51,890 nucleotides of DNA from Bacteroidales bacterium. GTDB lineage: Bacteria; Bacteroidota; Bacteroidia; Bacteroidales; UBA3663. Of the stretch, positions 7,420 to 16,476 are shown piece by piece. The stretch spans positions 1 through 51,890 of the forward strand of contig SFEH01000016.1 in assembly GCA_004557315.1 (NCBI GenBank), written 5' to 3'. The translations under genes and the position numbers were made by a program. A model generated the notes under the pieces. The model was not told the DNA's origin, ran no database searches, and saw only the letters and a program-made list of their open reading frames with translations. Numbering within the stretch: position 1 is the first letter of the stretch; each line of letters starts with the position of its first letter.

Positions 7420-8481
7420 ATGTCTATACAGGAAAACATTTCACGAATATTCTCTCCAGAACTCATCAGTCAAGTAAAGGAGTTCATAGATGCACATAGC
7501 CGGTTCGTAGTCACGACCCACATGTCTCCTGATGGAGACGCAATTGGTTCGACAGTTGCGATGTGCCGCTATCTGCGCTCGAAGGGCAAGCAGGCGACTT
7601 TGGTCTTCAACGACCGTCCAGGCTACAACCTCAGCTTCATCAAAGGCATCGATGACTGCCTTGTGTTTGAGCGGAACAGTCAGGAACCCGACAAATGCCA
7701 GCACGACGCTGCCGTCAATGCCATCAGCGAGGCTGAAGCCATTGTATGTCTCGACTACAATGCCCTCTATCGTCTGGGCGACCTCGCCGACGAGATTCGC
7801 AAGAGTCAGGCTCCGCGTCTCCTCATCGACCACCACCTCGACCCTGTAGTCGAAGAGTTCTCGGTCGTTGTCTCTGAACCATCTCTCAGTGCTGCCTGCG
7901 AGGTGGAATATCGCCTCATACTCGAACTTGGCGACGACAACCTCGTGACACGCGAGATTGCAGAACCTCTCTATTGTGGCATGATGACCGACACTGGCCA
8001 GTTTGTCTTCAACTCTGAGCGCAAGGATGTCTATCTCATCGTGGCACGTCTGCTTGAGACAGGCTTTGCGAAAGAGGAGCTGCACCGCCAGTTCGCGCTC
8101 GAACTTGAACGTCGCGTCCGTCTTAAGGGCTATTGCCTCTATCACAAGATGGTGATCCTCCCAGAGCATCAGGCAGCCTACATCAGCCTCTCCAAGCCGG
8201 AACTCAAGCGTTTCAACCATCAGAAGGGCGACTCTGAAGGCTTTGTCAACGCTCCGCTCGATATCAAAGGTGTCAAGGTAGCAGCCTTCTTCCGCGAAGA
8301 GAAGAACTTCATCAAGGTGTCGTTGCGCTCAAAAGGCGACTATCCCGTCAACATCATTGCCGAGAAGTTCTTCAACGGTGGCGGACACAAGAACGCCAGC
8401 GGTGGCGAGTTCCAGGGCAGCCTTCAGAAAGCAGAACAACTCTTCGTCAAGGCTCTGCCTTTGTTCGACCAATATCTATAA
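7420..8481 (+). CDS. DHH/DHHA1-family phosphoesterase (NrnA-like oligoribonuclease/pAp phosphatase)
   Basis: 353 residues, the normal length for NrnA-like proteins. Metal-binding motifs are visible: THMSPDGDAIGS near residue 35, LDYNAL, LIDHHLDP (the DHH motif), and GMMTDTGQFVFNS. The C-terminal DHHA1 substrate-binding motif is FFNGGGHKNASGGEF. Such enzymes degrade nano-RNA two to five nucleotides long and dephosphorylate pAp, or act on cyclic dinucleotide products; the exact substrate here is inferred. The leader contains the large imperfect inverted repeat. It is convergent with the histidine kinase gene, 5 nt apart. Confidence 0.88.
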   Translation: MSIQENISRIFSPELISQVKEFIDAHSRFVVTTHMSPDGDAIGSTVAMCRYLRSKGKQATLVFNDRPGYNLSFIKGIDDCLVFERNSQEPDKCQHDAAVNAISEAEAIVCLDYNALYRLGDLADEIRKSQAPRLLIDHHLDPVVEEFSVVVSEPSLSAACEVEYRLILELGDDNLVTREIAEPLYCGMMTDTGQFVFNSERKDVYLIVARLLETGFAKEELHRQFALELERRVRLKGYCLYHKMVILPEHQAAYISLSKPELKRFNHQKGDSEGFVNAPLDIKGVKVAAFFREEKNFIKVSLRSKGDYPVNIIAEKFFNGGGHKNASGGEFQGSLQKAEQLFVKALPLFDQYL

Positions 8482-8486
8482 CTTTA

Positions 8487-9350
8487 TCATTTGCCATTGC
8501 CGAGTCCGAAGTCCAATATGAAGGTCGTATGATAGCCTCGCTCAGCCTTGTCGGCCAAAGTGAGCGAGCCGCCGTGGGTGGTCATGATCTGACGCGACAG
8601 GGAGAGGCCGATGCCCGAGCCTGATGTCTTGGTGGTATAGAAAGGAATGAAGATGTCGCGACGCACTTCTGGCGGGATGGGCTGTCCGTCGTTGCTGATG
8701 TGCAGGCGCGAGTCGTGCCAATCAAAGGCAATGGAATGTGCTCCAGCCTCAAGGGCATTCTTGATGGTATTGACAAACACCTGACGAAGCAACGACTCAT
8801 CGGCACACAATACAGTAGAAGTCGGGATATTTACCCTGAACGAGATTGCAGGATACATCGACGTGACGCTATTGACTACCTCGCATAGGTCCATATCTGC
8901 CATTACGGGATCCTGCAACTGTGTCAGCTTTCGATAGCTATCGACAAACGACACGAGGTGATTGCTCGCCTCGTTGATTGCCACAATGCCTTTCTCAAGC
9001 GATGTACCCTGCACTTTAGGATGTTCGAGATAAGCCTGACTGATGCTGCGGATAGGTGTCGTCACATTCATTATCTCGTGGGTGAGCACGCGCGTGAGCC
9101 TCTGCCACGACTCCACTTCGTTCTGTGCTATCAGCCTGCTGATTTCCTGTCCAAGGTCGTTGAGAGCTTCCTGCATTGCCTTCTCGCCATAGAACAGTCC
9201 ATTGAGCGATAGATGGAAGGTGAAATCGTGGTTGCGCACTGCTTCGCGCATCATGTTCGCCCTGAACTTCAAGCGGTTCTGGTGATGGCAGAATAGACCC
9301 ACTATCAGAGCAAGGCAGGCTATGGCAGAGATTATTGCTACTATCATCAT
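8487..9350 (-). CDS. Sensor histidine kinase
   Basis: 287 residues. One hydrophobic N-terminal segment (residues 2-20) is followed directly by a linker and the dimerisation domain, with the phospho-acceptor His91 in RVLTHEIMNVTTP. The ATPase domain shows the N box NTIKNALEAG, a DGQPIPP G1-type motif and GSGIGLSLSRQI. There is no sizeable extracytoplasmic sensor domain, so it probably senses through the membrane or from the cytoplasm. Its start overlaps the response regulator stop by 4 nt, so the two are translationally coupled and presumably a pair. Confidence 0.92.
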   Translation of the reverse strand: MMIVAIISAIACLALIVGLFCHHQNRLKFRANMMREAVRNHDFTFHLSLNGLFYGEKAMQEALNDLGQEISRLIAQNEVESWQRLTRVLTHEIMNVTTPIRSISQAYLEHPKVQGTSLEKGIVAINEASNHLVSFVDSYRKLTQLQDPVMADMDLCEVVNSVTSMYPAISFRVNIPTSTVLCADESLLRQVFVNTIKNALEAGAHSIAFDWHDSRLHISNDGQPIPPEVRRDIFIPFYTTKTSGSGIGLSLSRQIMTTHGGSLTLADKAERGYHTTFILDFGLGNGK

Positions 9351-9868
9351 TTCTTCAGTTTTTTATACAGTCGCTGACGTGAGATTTCGAGGAGCTCAGC
9401 CGCCTTGCTGATGTTGCCATGGCACTTGTCAACGACCTTGCGCACATGCTCCTCCTCCATCTTTTCCAATGGCAAGACCTCGGTATTACTGTCGATGGCA
9501 TCTTTCAGCACTCGTATCAGCTCGTGGTTGTCCCACGGCTTGGTGATGAAATCGACAGCACCGCTCTTCAGACCCTTCACTGCCAACTTCACATCGGCAT
9601 AGGCAGTCATCAGCACGATAGGAATATCGGGATGACGACGATGTATGGCATGCACCCACAGCAATCCCTCCTGTCCATTGTTCACACCGAGCGAGAAGTT
9701 CATATCGAGCAATATCACATCGACCTCCTCCTGCTCGAGCGTCAGCAGGATATTCTTTGGATCGGTGAGGGTGAGAAACCTGTCAAACACGCCATCAAGA
9801 CATATCTCCAGTGTCGTAAAGACCGATGTATTGTCATCGACTACCAGTATTGTTCCGTAGTTCGCCAT
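9347..9868 (-). CDS. Short NtrC-like response regulator (REC + Fis-type HTH, no AAA+ domain)
   Basis: 173 residues from the ATG at 9868. The receiver domain is complete: acidic pair D11-D12, phospho-acceptor D55 (ILLDMNF), T88 (LMTAYAD) and K110 (ITKPWD). A linker of about 20 residues leads straight to a Fis-type helix-turn-helix (GNISKAAELLEISRQRLYKKLKK). NtrC proteins have a ~230-residue sigma54-activating AAA+ domain between these parts; here there is none, as in the RegA/PrrA/ActR type. It therefore cannot be a sigma54 activator. It is coupled to the kinase and divergent from the ABC exporter genes; paired palindromes lie in the shared upstream region. Confidence 0.9.
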   Translation of the reverse strand: MANYGTILVVDDNTSVFTTLEICLDGVFDRFLTLTDPKNILLTLEQEEVDVILLDMNFSLGVNNGQEGLLWVHAIHRRHPDIPIVLMTAYADVKLAVKGLKSGAVDFITKPWDNHELIRVLKDAIDSNTEVLPLEKMEEEHVRKVVDKCHGNISKAAELLEISRQRLYKKLKK

Positions 9869-9958
9869 AATGTTTTTTTTGCAAAAGTAATAGATTATTT
9901 GTGAAATGCACATTATTACGCTCAAAAAATGACATAATTCGGTGGTTTGATTGAAGAT

Positions 9959-9998
9959 TGTATTATTTTAATACAGAAAAGTGTATTGTTTTAATACA
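9959..9998 (+). promoter_or_regulatory. Two identical palindromic operator candidates
   Basis: TGTATT-N5-AATACA occurs twice: 9959-9975 (spacer ATTTT) and 9982-9998 (spacer GTTTT), 23 nt centre to centre, about two helical turns. They lie between the response regulator and the ABC genes, just upstream of two possible promoters. Paired inverted repeats suit a dimeric Fis-type HTH regulator. Confidence 0.65.
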
Positions 9999-10002
9999 AT
10001 CG

Positions 10003-10055
10003 TACTTTTGTCGTTCTTCTTTTCATTGCCAATTGCCATTCATTATATATCTTTG
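10003..10055 (+). promoter_or_regulatory. Promoter region of the ABC exporter operon
   Basis: Two -7 boxes are present: TACTTTTG at 10003-10010, without a -33 TTTG because the second palindrome occupies that place, and TATCTTTG at 10048-10055 with ATTG at 10025-10028 (19 nt spacer). The first looks activator-dependent, the second constitutive. Confidence 0.5.
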
Positions 10056-10082
10056 CCGCAGAAAACTAAAACTTATTGCAAA

Positions 10083-10757
10083 ATGATCAAGACTGAAAAT
10101 CTCACGAAAGTATTCCGCACATCGAGTGTGGAGACTACAGCATTGAACGGTGTGAGCCTCGAGGTGAAGGAAGGCGAGTTTGTGGCTATCATGGGACCTT
10201 CGGGATGCGGCAAGTCAACGCTACTGAGCATCCTCGGATTGCTCGACACTCCCAACGGTGGCAATTATTTTCTGGATGGCATTGAGGTAGCTCATCTGAA
10301 GGAGAATGAACGCACCCGATTCCGCAAGGGTCGCATCGGCTTCGTGTTCCAAAGTTTCAACCTCATCGATGAACTGACCGTAGAGGAGAACATCGACCTG
10401 CAGCTGAAGTATCTCAACGTGCCAAAGTCCGAACGAAAGGAGCGCGTGCTCGACATCCTGCGCAAGGTCAGTCTCTCGCATCGCGCCACTCATTATCCAC
10501 AGCAGCTATCGGGTGGTCAGCAACAGCGTGTCGCCATTGCTCGCGCCATCGTGGGCAAGCCAAAGATTATCTTTGCCGACGAGCCTACGGGTAACCTCGA
10601 CTCAAAGAACGGCCTTGAAGTGATGGATCTGCTCACTCAGCTCAATGCCGAGGGCACAACGATAGTGATGGTAACCCACAGCCAGCACGATGCTTCACGC
10701 GCACACCGCATCATCAATATGTTCGATGGCGAGATTGTCGAGAGCTCAGTATTATGA
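10083..10757 (+). CDS. ABC transporter ATP-binding protein (LolD/MacB type)
   Basis: 224 residues, a single nucleotide-binding domain. Walker A is GPSGCGKST, the Q-loop is in FVFQSFNL, the signature LSGGQQQR, Walker B IIFADEP and the H-loop VTHSQHD. Sequence around GNLDSKNG is typical of the LolD/MacB/FtsE group that pairs with FtsX-like permeases, driving lipoprotein, peptide or drug extrusion rather than classical transport. The ATG at 10083 follows a promoter; the longer frame from 9981 would include the operators. The permease gene begins 29 nt after the stop. Confidence 0.93.
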   Translation: MIKTENLTKVFRTSSVETTALNGVSLEVKEGEFVAIMGPSGCGKSTLLSILGLLDTPNGGNYFLDGIEVAHLKENERTRFRKGRIGFVFQSFNLIDELTVEENIDLQLKYLNVPKSERKERVLDILRKVSLSHRATHYPQQLSGGQQQRVAIARAIVGKPKIIFADEPTGNLDSKNGLEVMDLLTQLNAEGTTIVMVTHSQHDASRAHRIINMFDGEIVESSVL

Positions 10758-10786
10758 TTTTTTTGTTAGAATAATATCAGTTGTTT

Positions 10787-13138
10787 ATGAAACTATTTGC
10801 AAAAGGGCAAGGCTCCTTCATAAAGATATTGTCACTGGCAGCAGGACTAACCATCGGACTTGCTCTGATTGCCAAGGTCCTGCTGGAGTACAACTTCGAT
10901 GCATGCATCAAGGAAAAGGAGAATGTATATACACTACATGAGTGCTTCCAGCGAGAAGGAGAAGAGCCAAATGTATATGGCTCGACTCCTGGAGGCGTTG
11001 TTCCAAAGATGCGCGAATACATCCCTGAGATAGTGACAGGCACTCGCTACACCGTACAGTTCGACAACGAGACACTTGTGCTGGAGGACGAGCGAAAAAT
11101 TGTCTCTGAATTTGCCATCGTGACCGACACCTGCTTCTTCGACATCTTCAACAGTGCTGTGCTTTCGGGCAATCCGAAAACCATCCTCGCCACTCCGGGA
11201 CAATGCATGATCAGCAAGAGCCTGTCCGAGACTCTGGGCGAAGACGCTGTAGGCAAGACCTTCGTCTTTCAGTCACATCCCGACAAGCAGATGACGATAG
11301 GCGGTGTGTTCGATGATTTCGACGAGAACACCACGATGGCTAAGCTCGATGTCATCATATCCTTGCCTTCGCTTGGCTTTTTCAGCTGGGACGGCACTGC
11401 CAATCTCATCGGCAACGACCGTTACCATTCTTACGTGCGCCTTCTTGCTGATGCCGACATGCAGAAGGTAAAGGAAGAGTTGAACAAGATGATAGAGGAA
11501 TGTATTCCTTTGGATGATCTGAGGGCTTCTGGCTATCCGTCATTCGACTATAAGCTCGTGCCAGTAGTAGGTGCGCACCTTCAGGACACAGGCGTCAAAG
11601 CCACCTGCATCATTCTTCTGGTCGTGGCTCTCGTGATGCTCTTTACTGCCGTGATGAACTATATACTGGTGGTAATCAGTTCGCTCGTGAGCCGTGCCCG
11701 TCAGATGGCTGTGCGCCGCAGCATAGGTGCTCCAGCCAGTGAGTTCTATGTCAATACGATAGGCGAAGCAGCCGCTCATCTTGCAATTGCCCTGTTGCTA
11801 ATGGCTCTTGTCCTCTTCATTGGTCAGAACGAGATAAAAGACCTGCTCGGAGTGTCGTTAGGCACACTGTTCTCTGAGCAGACCACACTCGTCATTATCG
11901 CCGTTTGTCTCATCGTGCTTCTGACCTGCGGCTTGCTGCCTGCCTACGTCTATTCGCACATCCCATTGGTCTATGCCTATCGCAAGTTTAGCGAAAACCG
12001 CAGGGTGTGGAAGCTCTCGCTCCTTGCCTTCCAGCTGGTGCTCAGTGCCATGCTGCTCAGCATTCTCGTGGTCGTGTCGCGCCAATATGACTATCTGTTG
12101 AACAAAGACCTCGGCTATGATTACAAGGATGTTGCCTATATCAGAATCAATTTTCAGAGCGACGAACCATACTCCCTTGCCCGCGAAATAGAGAAACTGC
12201 CTTGTGTCGAGAGTGCCACATGTGCCTACTCTCTGTTCTGCTCGTATCAGAATGGCGACAATGCCAGGATTCCCGACAATCCACGCGACCTCTTCAACTG
12301 TGCCAATCTTTTCTTTGCCGGTTCATCGCTGGTTGAAACCATGGGACTGGAGCTTGTGGAAGGTGAAGGTTTCTCAACATTGAACCATTCAGGCTGGAAA
12401 GAGGAATTGCTTGTCGATGAGAAATTTGCTCAAAAAATAAAGGAAGTAGCTGGGTGGGACAATGTCGTCGGCCAGTATGTAATCAATGCCACTGTCGGAC
12501 CAGAATATCCTGTCAAGATTGTGGGAGTAGTCAAGAACTTCACCATAGGCTCGCTTGTAATGCCCGACACCCGTCCGATGATGGTGATCAATGGCAATGT
12601 GCTTGCCAATCACATACTTGTCAGATTCGACCATCTTATACCCGAAAACGTCATGAAGGTGCAGGAACTGTGCGACTCAATGTACCCCGACAGAGATTTC
12701 TTAGTGAAGCCTTATGCCAACGAGCTTGCCAGCGGATACACCGAAACGCTCCGCACCCGCAATCTCATCACCATCGGCAGCATCGCCAGCCTCCTCATCA
12801 TGCTCATTGGTCTGATTGGCTATGTGCGCAACGAGGTGCAGCGCCGCAGCAAGGAACTTGCAATCCGCAAGGTCTTGGGTGCTAATCTCATCGAACTGCA
12901 AGGACTCTTCGTGCGCAGTATCACCATGATCGCCCTTCCGTCGATACTGACCGGCACTTGCCTCGGCTATTACCTCAGCACCATCCTCATGGAGCAGTTC
13001 CCCGACAAGATTGCCCTCAGCCTGTGGATGTTTGTTGTCTCTGCCCTGTCAGTCCTTTTCCTGACGCTGATAGTCATCCTGATCCAGACCTACAAGGTCG
13101 CCCTTGCCAATCCTGTCGAAAGCATCAGGACTGAGTAG
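10787..13138 (+). CDS. FtsX-family ABC permease (MacB-like, double FtsX)
   Basis: 783 residues. A first membrane segment (about residues 11-33) is followed by a ~230-residue periplasmic MacB-type core, three further segments making the first FtsX domain (about 265-400), a second membrane anchor near 420, another periplasmic core, and a final three-segment FtsX domain (about 665-775) containing RSKELAIRKVLGA. The first domain has RARQMAVRRSIGAPASEF in the equivalent place. This is the common Bacteroidota mechanotransmission permease. The ATG at 10787 is preferred to an in-frame TTG at 10781. With the ATPase and the divergent two-component system it probably forms a stress- or substrate-induced export unit. 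Confidence 0.9.
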   Translation: MKLFAKGQGSFIKILSLAAGLTIGLALIAKVLLEYNFDACIKEKENVYTLHECFQREGEEPNVYGSTPGGVVPKMREYIPEIVTGTRYTVQFDNETLVLEDERKIVSEFAIVTDTCFFDIFNSAVLSGNPKTILATPGQCMISKSLSETLGEDAVGKTFVFQSHPDKQMTIGGVFDDFDENTTMAKLDVIISLPSLGFFSWDGTANLIGNDRYHSYVRLLADADMQKVKEELNKMIEECIPLDDLRASGYPSFDYKLVPVVGAHLQDTGVKATCIILLVVALVMLFTAVMNYILVVISSLVSRARQMAVRRSIGAPASEFYVNTIGEAAAHLAIALLLMALVLFIGQNEIKDLLGVSLGTLFSEQTTLVIIAVCLIVLLTCGLLPAYVYSHIPLVYAYRKFSENRRVWKLSLLAFQLVLSAMLLSILVVVSRQYDYLLNKDLGYDYKDVAYIRINFQSDEPYSLAREIEKLPCVESATCAYSLFCSYQNGDNARIPDNPRDLFNCANLFFAGSSLVETMGLELVEGEGFSTLNHSGWKEELLVDEKFAQKIKEVAGWDNVVGQYVINATVGPEYPVKIVGVVKNFTIGSLVMPDTRPMMVINGNVLANHILVRFDHLIPENVMKVQELCDSMYPDRDFLVKPYANELASGYTETLRTRNLITIGSIASLLIMLIGLIGYVRNEVQRRSKELAIRKVLGANLIELQGLFVRSITMIALPSILTGTCLGYYLSTILMEQFPDKIALSLWMFVVSALSVLFLTLIVILIQTYKVALANPVESIRTE

Positions 13139-13170
13139 TAATATACAATCTGTTAATAACCGCATATCGG

Positions 13171-14016
13171 TTATCGGTATTTCTTCATCTCCTCGCCTTC
13201 CACTCCGGCATAGAGCTCGATGAAATGTCGGGCAGGGCTCGACTGTATCTTCGGGATGAGCACTGCCTCGACCTGGAAGAAACCGACCTCCGACTTCATC
13301 GTAATCTCGATTTTTATCGGCTGAGTCTCGCCATGTCTTATCTTGACTTTCTCGATCGAATTGGCAGAATACTTGTGGATATCGCCTTCGGCAGGTTGCT
13401 TCGGTATTTCGAGAGGGATACGAGCCCTGCCCTTGGTCATGTCACATCCATCGGCAATCAGTATCAGTCCTGCTTCGAGCGAATGTATCGGGTGAGTAGT
13501 CATATGACCGAGGATGCCTTCCATGGCGAGCGAACGGATCACTGTACGACGCATTACGTCCTTGTCGTCGGGCAAGACCTGTCGGAGCACCTCCCCTATC
13601 AAGCCGAAAGCCACTATTCCTGAATACAGCTCGTGGTCTTTGCGGGCAATGGTCATGCCACTGTCATGGAGCATCGCTGCAAGCATCACGCCACAGACAC
13701 TATCGGCAAACGTGCCAGCGTGCTCTTTCTCGAGACTCGTCTCTATCCCTGCCTCATGCAGCAGGCTCAACATCTTCAGTGCGTTGCGGCACACTGTCTT
13801 CATGTGCACAGGTCCATGGTCGTTTAGTCCGATTCGAGTAATGGACACATTATTGGCATAGTTCTGTATTGCCTCAATCTCTGCATTGCTCAACATCGCA
13901 TCAAGCAGTCGCTTCGGCAGGTCATCACCATCAGTATATTTCGCAACAATCGTATCGACAAGTTCTGTCAGTTTCGACTCAACATTCTGTTCTTTAGGAG
14001 ATTTATTGTCTATCAT
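13171..14016 (-). CDS. HD-domain protein (predicted metal-dependent phosphohydrolase)
   Basis: 281 residues from the ATG at 14016. Motifs of an HD fold are visible: NDHGPVHMK, AAMLHDSGM (the HD pair) and a later THPIHSLEAGLILIADGCDM. The closing ~90 residues form a beta-rich domain of no known function. HD proteins hydrolyse phosphoesters such as nucleotides or cyclic dinucleotides; the substrate is not evident. A minus-strand -7 box TAACTTTG lies at 14041-14048. A weak hairpin (13156-13174) overlaps its stop codon, where it meets the convergent permease gene. Confidence 0.75.
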   Translation of the reverse strand: MIDNKSPKEQNVESKLTELVDTIVAKYTDGDDLPKRLLDAMLSNAEIEAIQNYANNVSITRIGLNDHGPVHMKTVCRNALKMLSLLHEAGIETSLEKEHAGTFADSVCGVMLAAMLHDSGMTIARKDHELYSGIVAFGLIGEVLRQVLPDDKDVMRRTVIRSLAMEGILGHMTTHPIHSLEAGLILIADGCDMTKGRARIPLEIPKQPAEGDIHKYSANSIEKVKIRHGETQPIKIEITMKSEVGFFQVEAVLIPKIQSSPARHFIELYAGVEGEEMKKYR

Positions 14017-14048
14017 AATATTTCTGTTTGTTTTCCGCTGCAAAGTTA

Positions 14049-14798
14049 AGTCATTATTATTACAATATTATTACAAGCGCAAACAAAATGCGAAAGTTTG
14101 TGCTTTATGCCCAGAAGCCATCGCCTTTCATTTGTTTAATGAAATTGTTGGAGTTTGAAAAAAAACAGTTGGAGACAAGAATAGATTAGATTAAGACTAT
14201 CGCCTTGACGACGGATTAAGTTGTCTTCTTTCCCTATGATAAATATGACACACCACCATATCTTTGACTGACATAGCTATAAATGGTGTCGCGGTAATCG
14301 TTTATGCTTTCTTCGCTATAACTTTCTGGAAGTTCCTGCCACAACACATCTCGGATAGTGATGATGATAGTTGCACGGGTTGCAGGCTTATCAAACGGAC
14401 ATCAGCTGTTCATATTCCGTGACCCCCGGCGGCAACTTAGTGTGTTACATCATGTACCTGACTGCTATCCGCCAGCACATGAAGAGAGAAAAATTGGGAG
14501 ACGAACATCACGCATGGTACAAAGTGCCAGAGCTTGACGATACGCCAATGGAAATGAGGCTAACAAGAAAGATGTATTCGAGCGTGTGGAAAAAGCAAAT
14601 CAACCACACGAGATGAACCGACCCTGACGTGGTGGCTCAGTATGACCGAAGGATAAAGACCGACTGTACGATCGAGAACAAATACCGAAATCTGGAATAT
14701 ACTTTCACAATCAATCTCTATGCCGTGACCGCAACCCACCTCTACATCCAAACCGACAAGGAAGGGGACGTCTGCACTTTGGTCATGGGTAACAATAG
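14049..14798. other. Gene-free, probably decayed 750-nt stretch
   Basis: No intact gene is recognisable. A plus-strand frame at 14371-14616 (81 codons, with a protein-like middle around HHAWYKVPELDD) ends where another frame (14629-14841, containing IENKYRNLEYTFTINLYAVTATHLY) takes over, as if one coding region had been broken by a frameshift. A TATCTTTG box lies at 14259-14266 without a -33 element, and a terminator at 14799-14834 closes the stretch. The origin is unknown; no transposase or phage motif was seen. Confidence 0.4.
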
Positions 14799-14834
14799 AA
14801 AAAGTCAGCCAAATCACTTGATGGCTGACTTTTT
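14799..14834. terminator. Bidirectional terminator after the carboxylesterase gene
   Basis: Perfect 13-bp stem (14799-14811 with 14822-14834) whose ends are A and T tracts, so it works in both directions. The carboxylesterase stop lies 10 nt away on the minus strand. Confidence 0.85.
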
Positions 14835-14843
14835 CATCTGATC

Positions 14844-16469
14844 TTATCGTGACAGATAGAACTTCTCGAGGGTCTTGTAACCCTGTTCGATCTGCGGGTC
14901 GGCTATTTCGTGGCTATCAACGTCGATTTGCATTACTGGAGCAATCTCCTGACCGTTTATTGGAGTCCATGTCGGCAAGCCCTCGCCATTTGGATTGCCT
15001 GTCTTGCAGAAGTTGACATAGAATGAGAGGAAGAGCTTTGAGATGGCGAAATCCTCGGGCTGCCAGTCGTAATACTCGTTGGTAGTGAGAGTTCCCATCG
15101 CATATTCGATGTCGGCAGAGTGAACAGCTCCTGGAGCCACCTTTGGCTGAGTGGCTTCGGCTGCCTTCTCTTCTTCAGTCTTTTCGCGCACGCCACCTGC
15201 GAGAGCACCAGTCATGTTGCCCATCTTGGCAGAAACCTGTGGACGTGGGTGCATGTACTTGTAGCGATAGACAGGATTGGCGGTCTGAGCGTGATAGTCG
15301 CACCACTTCCATGTAGGGAAGCCTGTGAAGAGGTCGCCAGCAAGGTTGAAGCCCTTTTGTGAGAAGACATCAGCATCAGCCAGGATGCCGTATGCCTCGA
15401 AGATCTCGTCGGTCATGTCGCCGAATGTAGGACGCATCTGGGCCTTGTAGCCTTCGACAGTCGGAGCAGAAGGCACGCCTTCGAGCGAGTTCCATCCAGC
15501 GAGCAGAGGCACCTGTGCCTGTTCGCCTTTCTTGAATATATCATCTGGGCTCTCCTTCATGAAATAGCCATCGAGCACTACGCTTGCCATGCCTGTAGGA
15601 GGCAGCAGGTTCTGAAGGTCATCGGCATTCATGGCACGAGCATCGGCAATTGAATTGAGTCCCTTGCTTTCGAGAAGTGCCTTGCCCTGAGCCTCGGCAT
15701 CAGCCAGAGTCGTTGCGCCATAAGGCATCACCTCAGCACCGCTTGAACCGATGGCACCTGCGAGATTGCCCTTTGAGAGAGGCGAGCACATAAGGAGCGA
15801 GACAGAGAACGAACCAGCCGATTCGCCAACGATGTTGATGCGCTTCGGGTCTCCGCCGAATGCATCAATATTATCGACCACCCACTGAATGGCAGCCACC
15901 TGATCCAAGAATCCGTAGTTGCCGCTGCCCTTGTAAGATGACTCGGCCGAAAGTTCAGGATGAGCCAGGAAGCCAAACACGCCCTCACGGTAGTTGGCAG
16001 TCACGCCGATCACGCCATTCTGGGCCAATGCAGTGCCGTCATATCGAGGCTCACTGCCACTGCCAGCCATGAGTCCACCGCCATTGAAATATATCAATAC
16101 AGGCAAACCTTCCTCGACATACTGGGCTGGAGTCCACACGTTCAGGTAGAGACAGTCCTCACTGCGCGAAGGTCCGCGGAAATTCATGTCGCCAAAGAGA
16201 TTTGGCTGCATAGGGTCATTGCCAAAGTCCTTTGCCTCGCGCACGCCCTCCCATGCCTGCAATGGCTGAGGAGCCTGCCAGCGCAGCTCTCCTACAGGAG
16301 GAGTAGCAAACGGAACGCCAAGGAACTTCTTCACGCCGTCAGCATCAAAGCCTTCGACCACACCTGCCTGAGTCTTGACCTGAAGGGTCAGCTCGGTCTT
16401 CTGCTCACCACACGACTGCATTGCAACAACCGTCACTGCAGCCAGAATCATTCTGCTAAGATTTTTCAT
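14844..16469 (-). CDS. Type-B carboxylesterase, predicted lipoprotein
   Basis: 541 residues from the ATG at 16469. A signal peptide ends at Cys20 (VVAMQSC), giving a probable lipoprotein, though the lipobox is loose. The esterase features are FLGVPFATPPVGELRW, SEDCLYLNVW, an oxyanion loop NGGGLMAG (HGGG in most relatives) and the nucleophile elbow GESAGSFS; AVHSADIEYAMG probably gives the catalytic His. Such enzymes cleave carboxylic esters, often from glycans or xenobiotics. The start lies 8 nt downstream of the serine acetyltransferase stop, so the two are probably co-transcribed; the upstream frame extension overlaps that gene and is rejected. Confidence 0.85.
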   Translation of the reverse strand: MKNLSRMILAAVTVVAMQSCGEQKTELTLQVKTQAGVVEGFDADGVKKFLGVPFATPPVGELRWQAPQPLQAWEGVREAKDFGNDPMQPNLFGDMNFRGPSRSEDCLYLNVWTPAQYVEEGLPVLIYFNGGGLMAGSGSEPRYDGTALAQNGVIGVTANYREGVFGFLAHPELSAESSYKGSGNYGFLDQVAAIQWVVDNIDAFGGDPKRINIVGESAGSFSVSLLMCSPLSKGNLAGAIGSSGAEVMPYGATTLADAEAQGKALLESKGLNSIADARAMNADDLQNLLPPTGMASVVLDGYFMKESPDDIFKKGEQAQVPLLAGWNSLEGVPSAPTVEGYKAQMRPTFGDMTDEIFEAYGILADADVFSQKGFNLAGDLFTGFPTWKWCDYHAQTANPVYRYKYMHPRPQVSAKMGNMTGALAGGVREKTEEEKAAEATQPKVAPGAVHSADIEYAMGTLTTNEYYDWQPEDFAISKLFLSFYVNFCKTGNPNGEGLPTWTPINGQEIAPVMQIDVDSHEIADPQIEQGYKTLEKFYLSR

Positions 16470-16476
16470 AAAGGTA

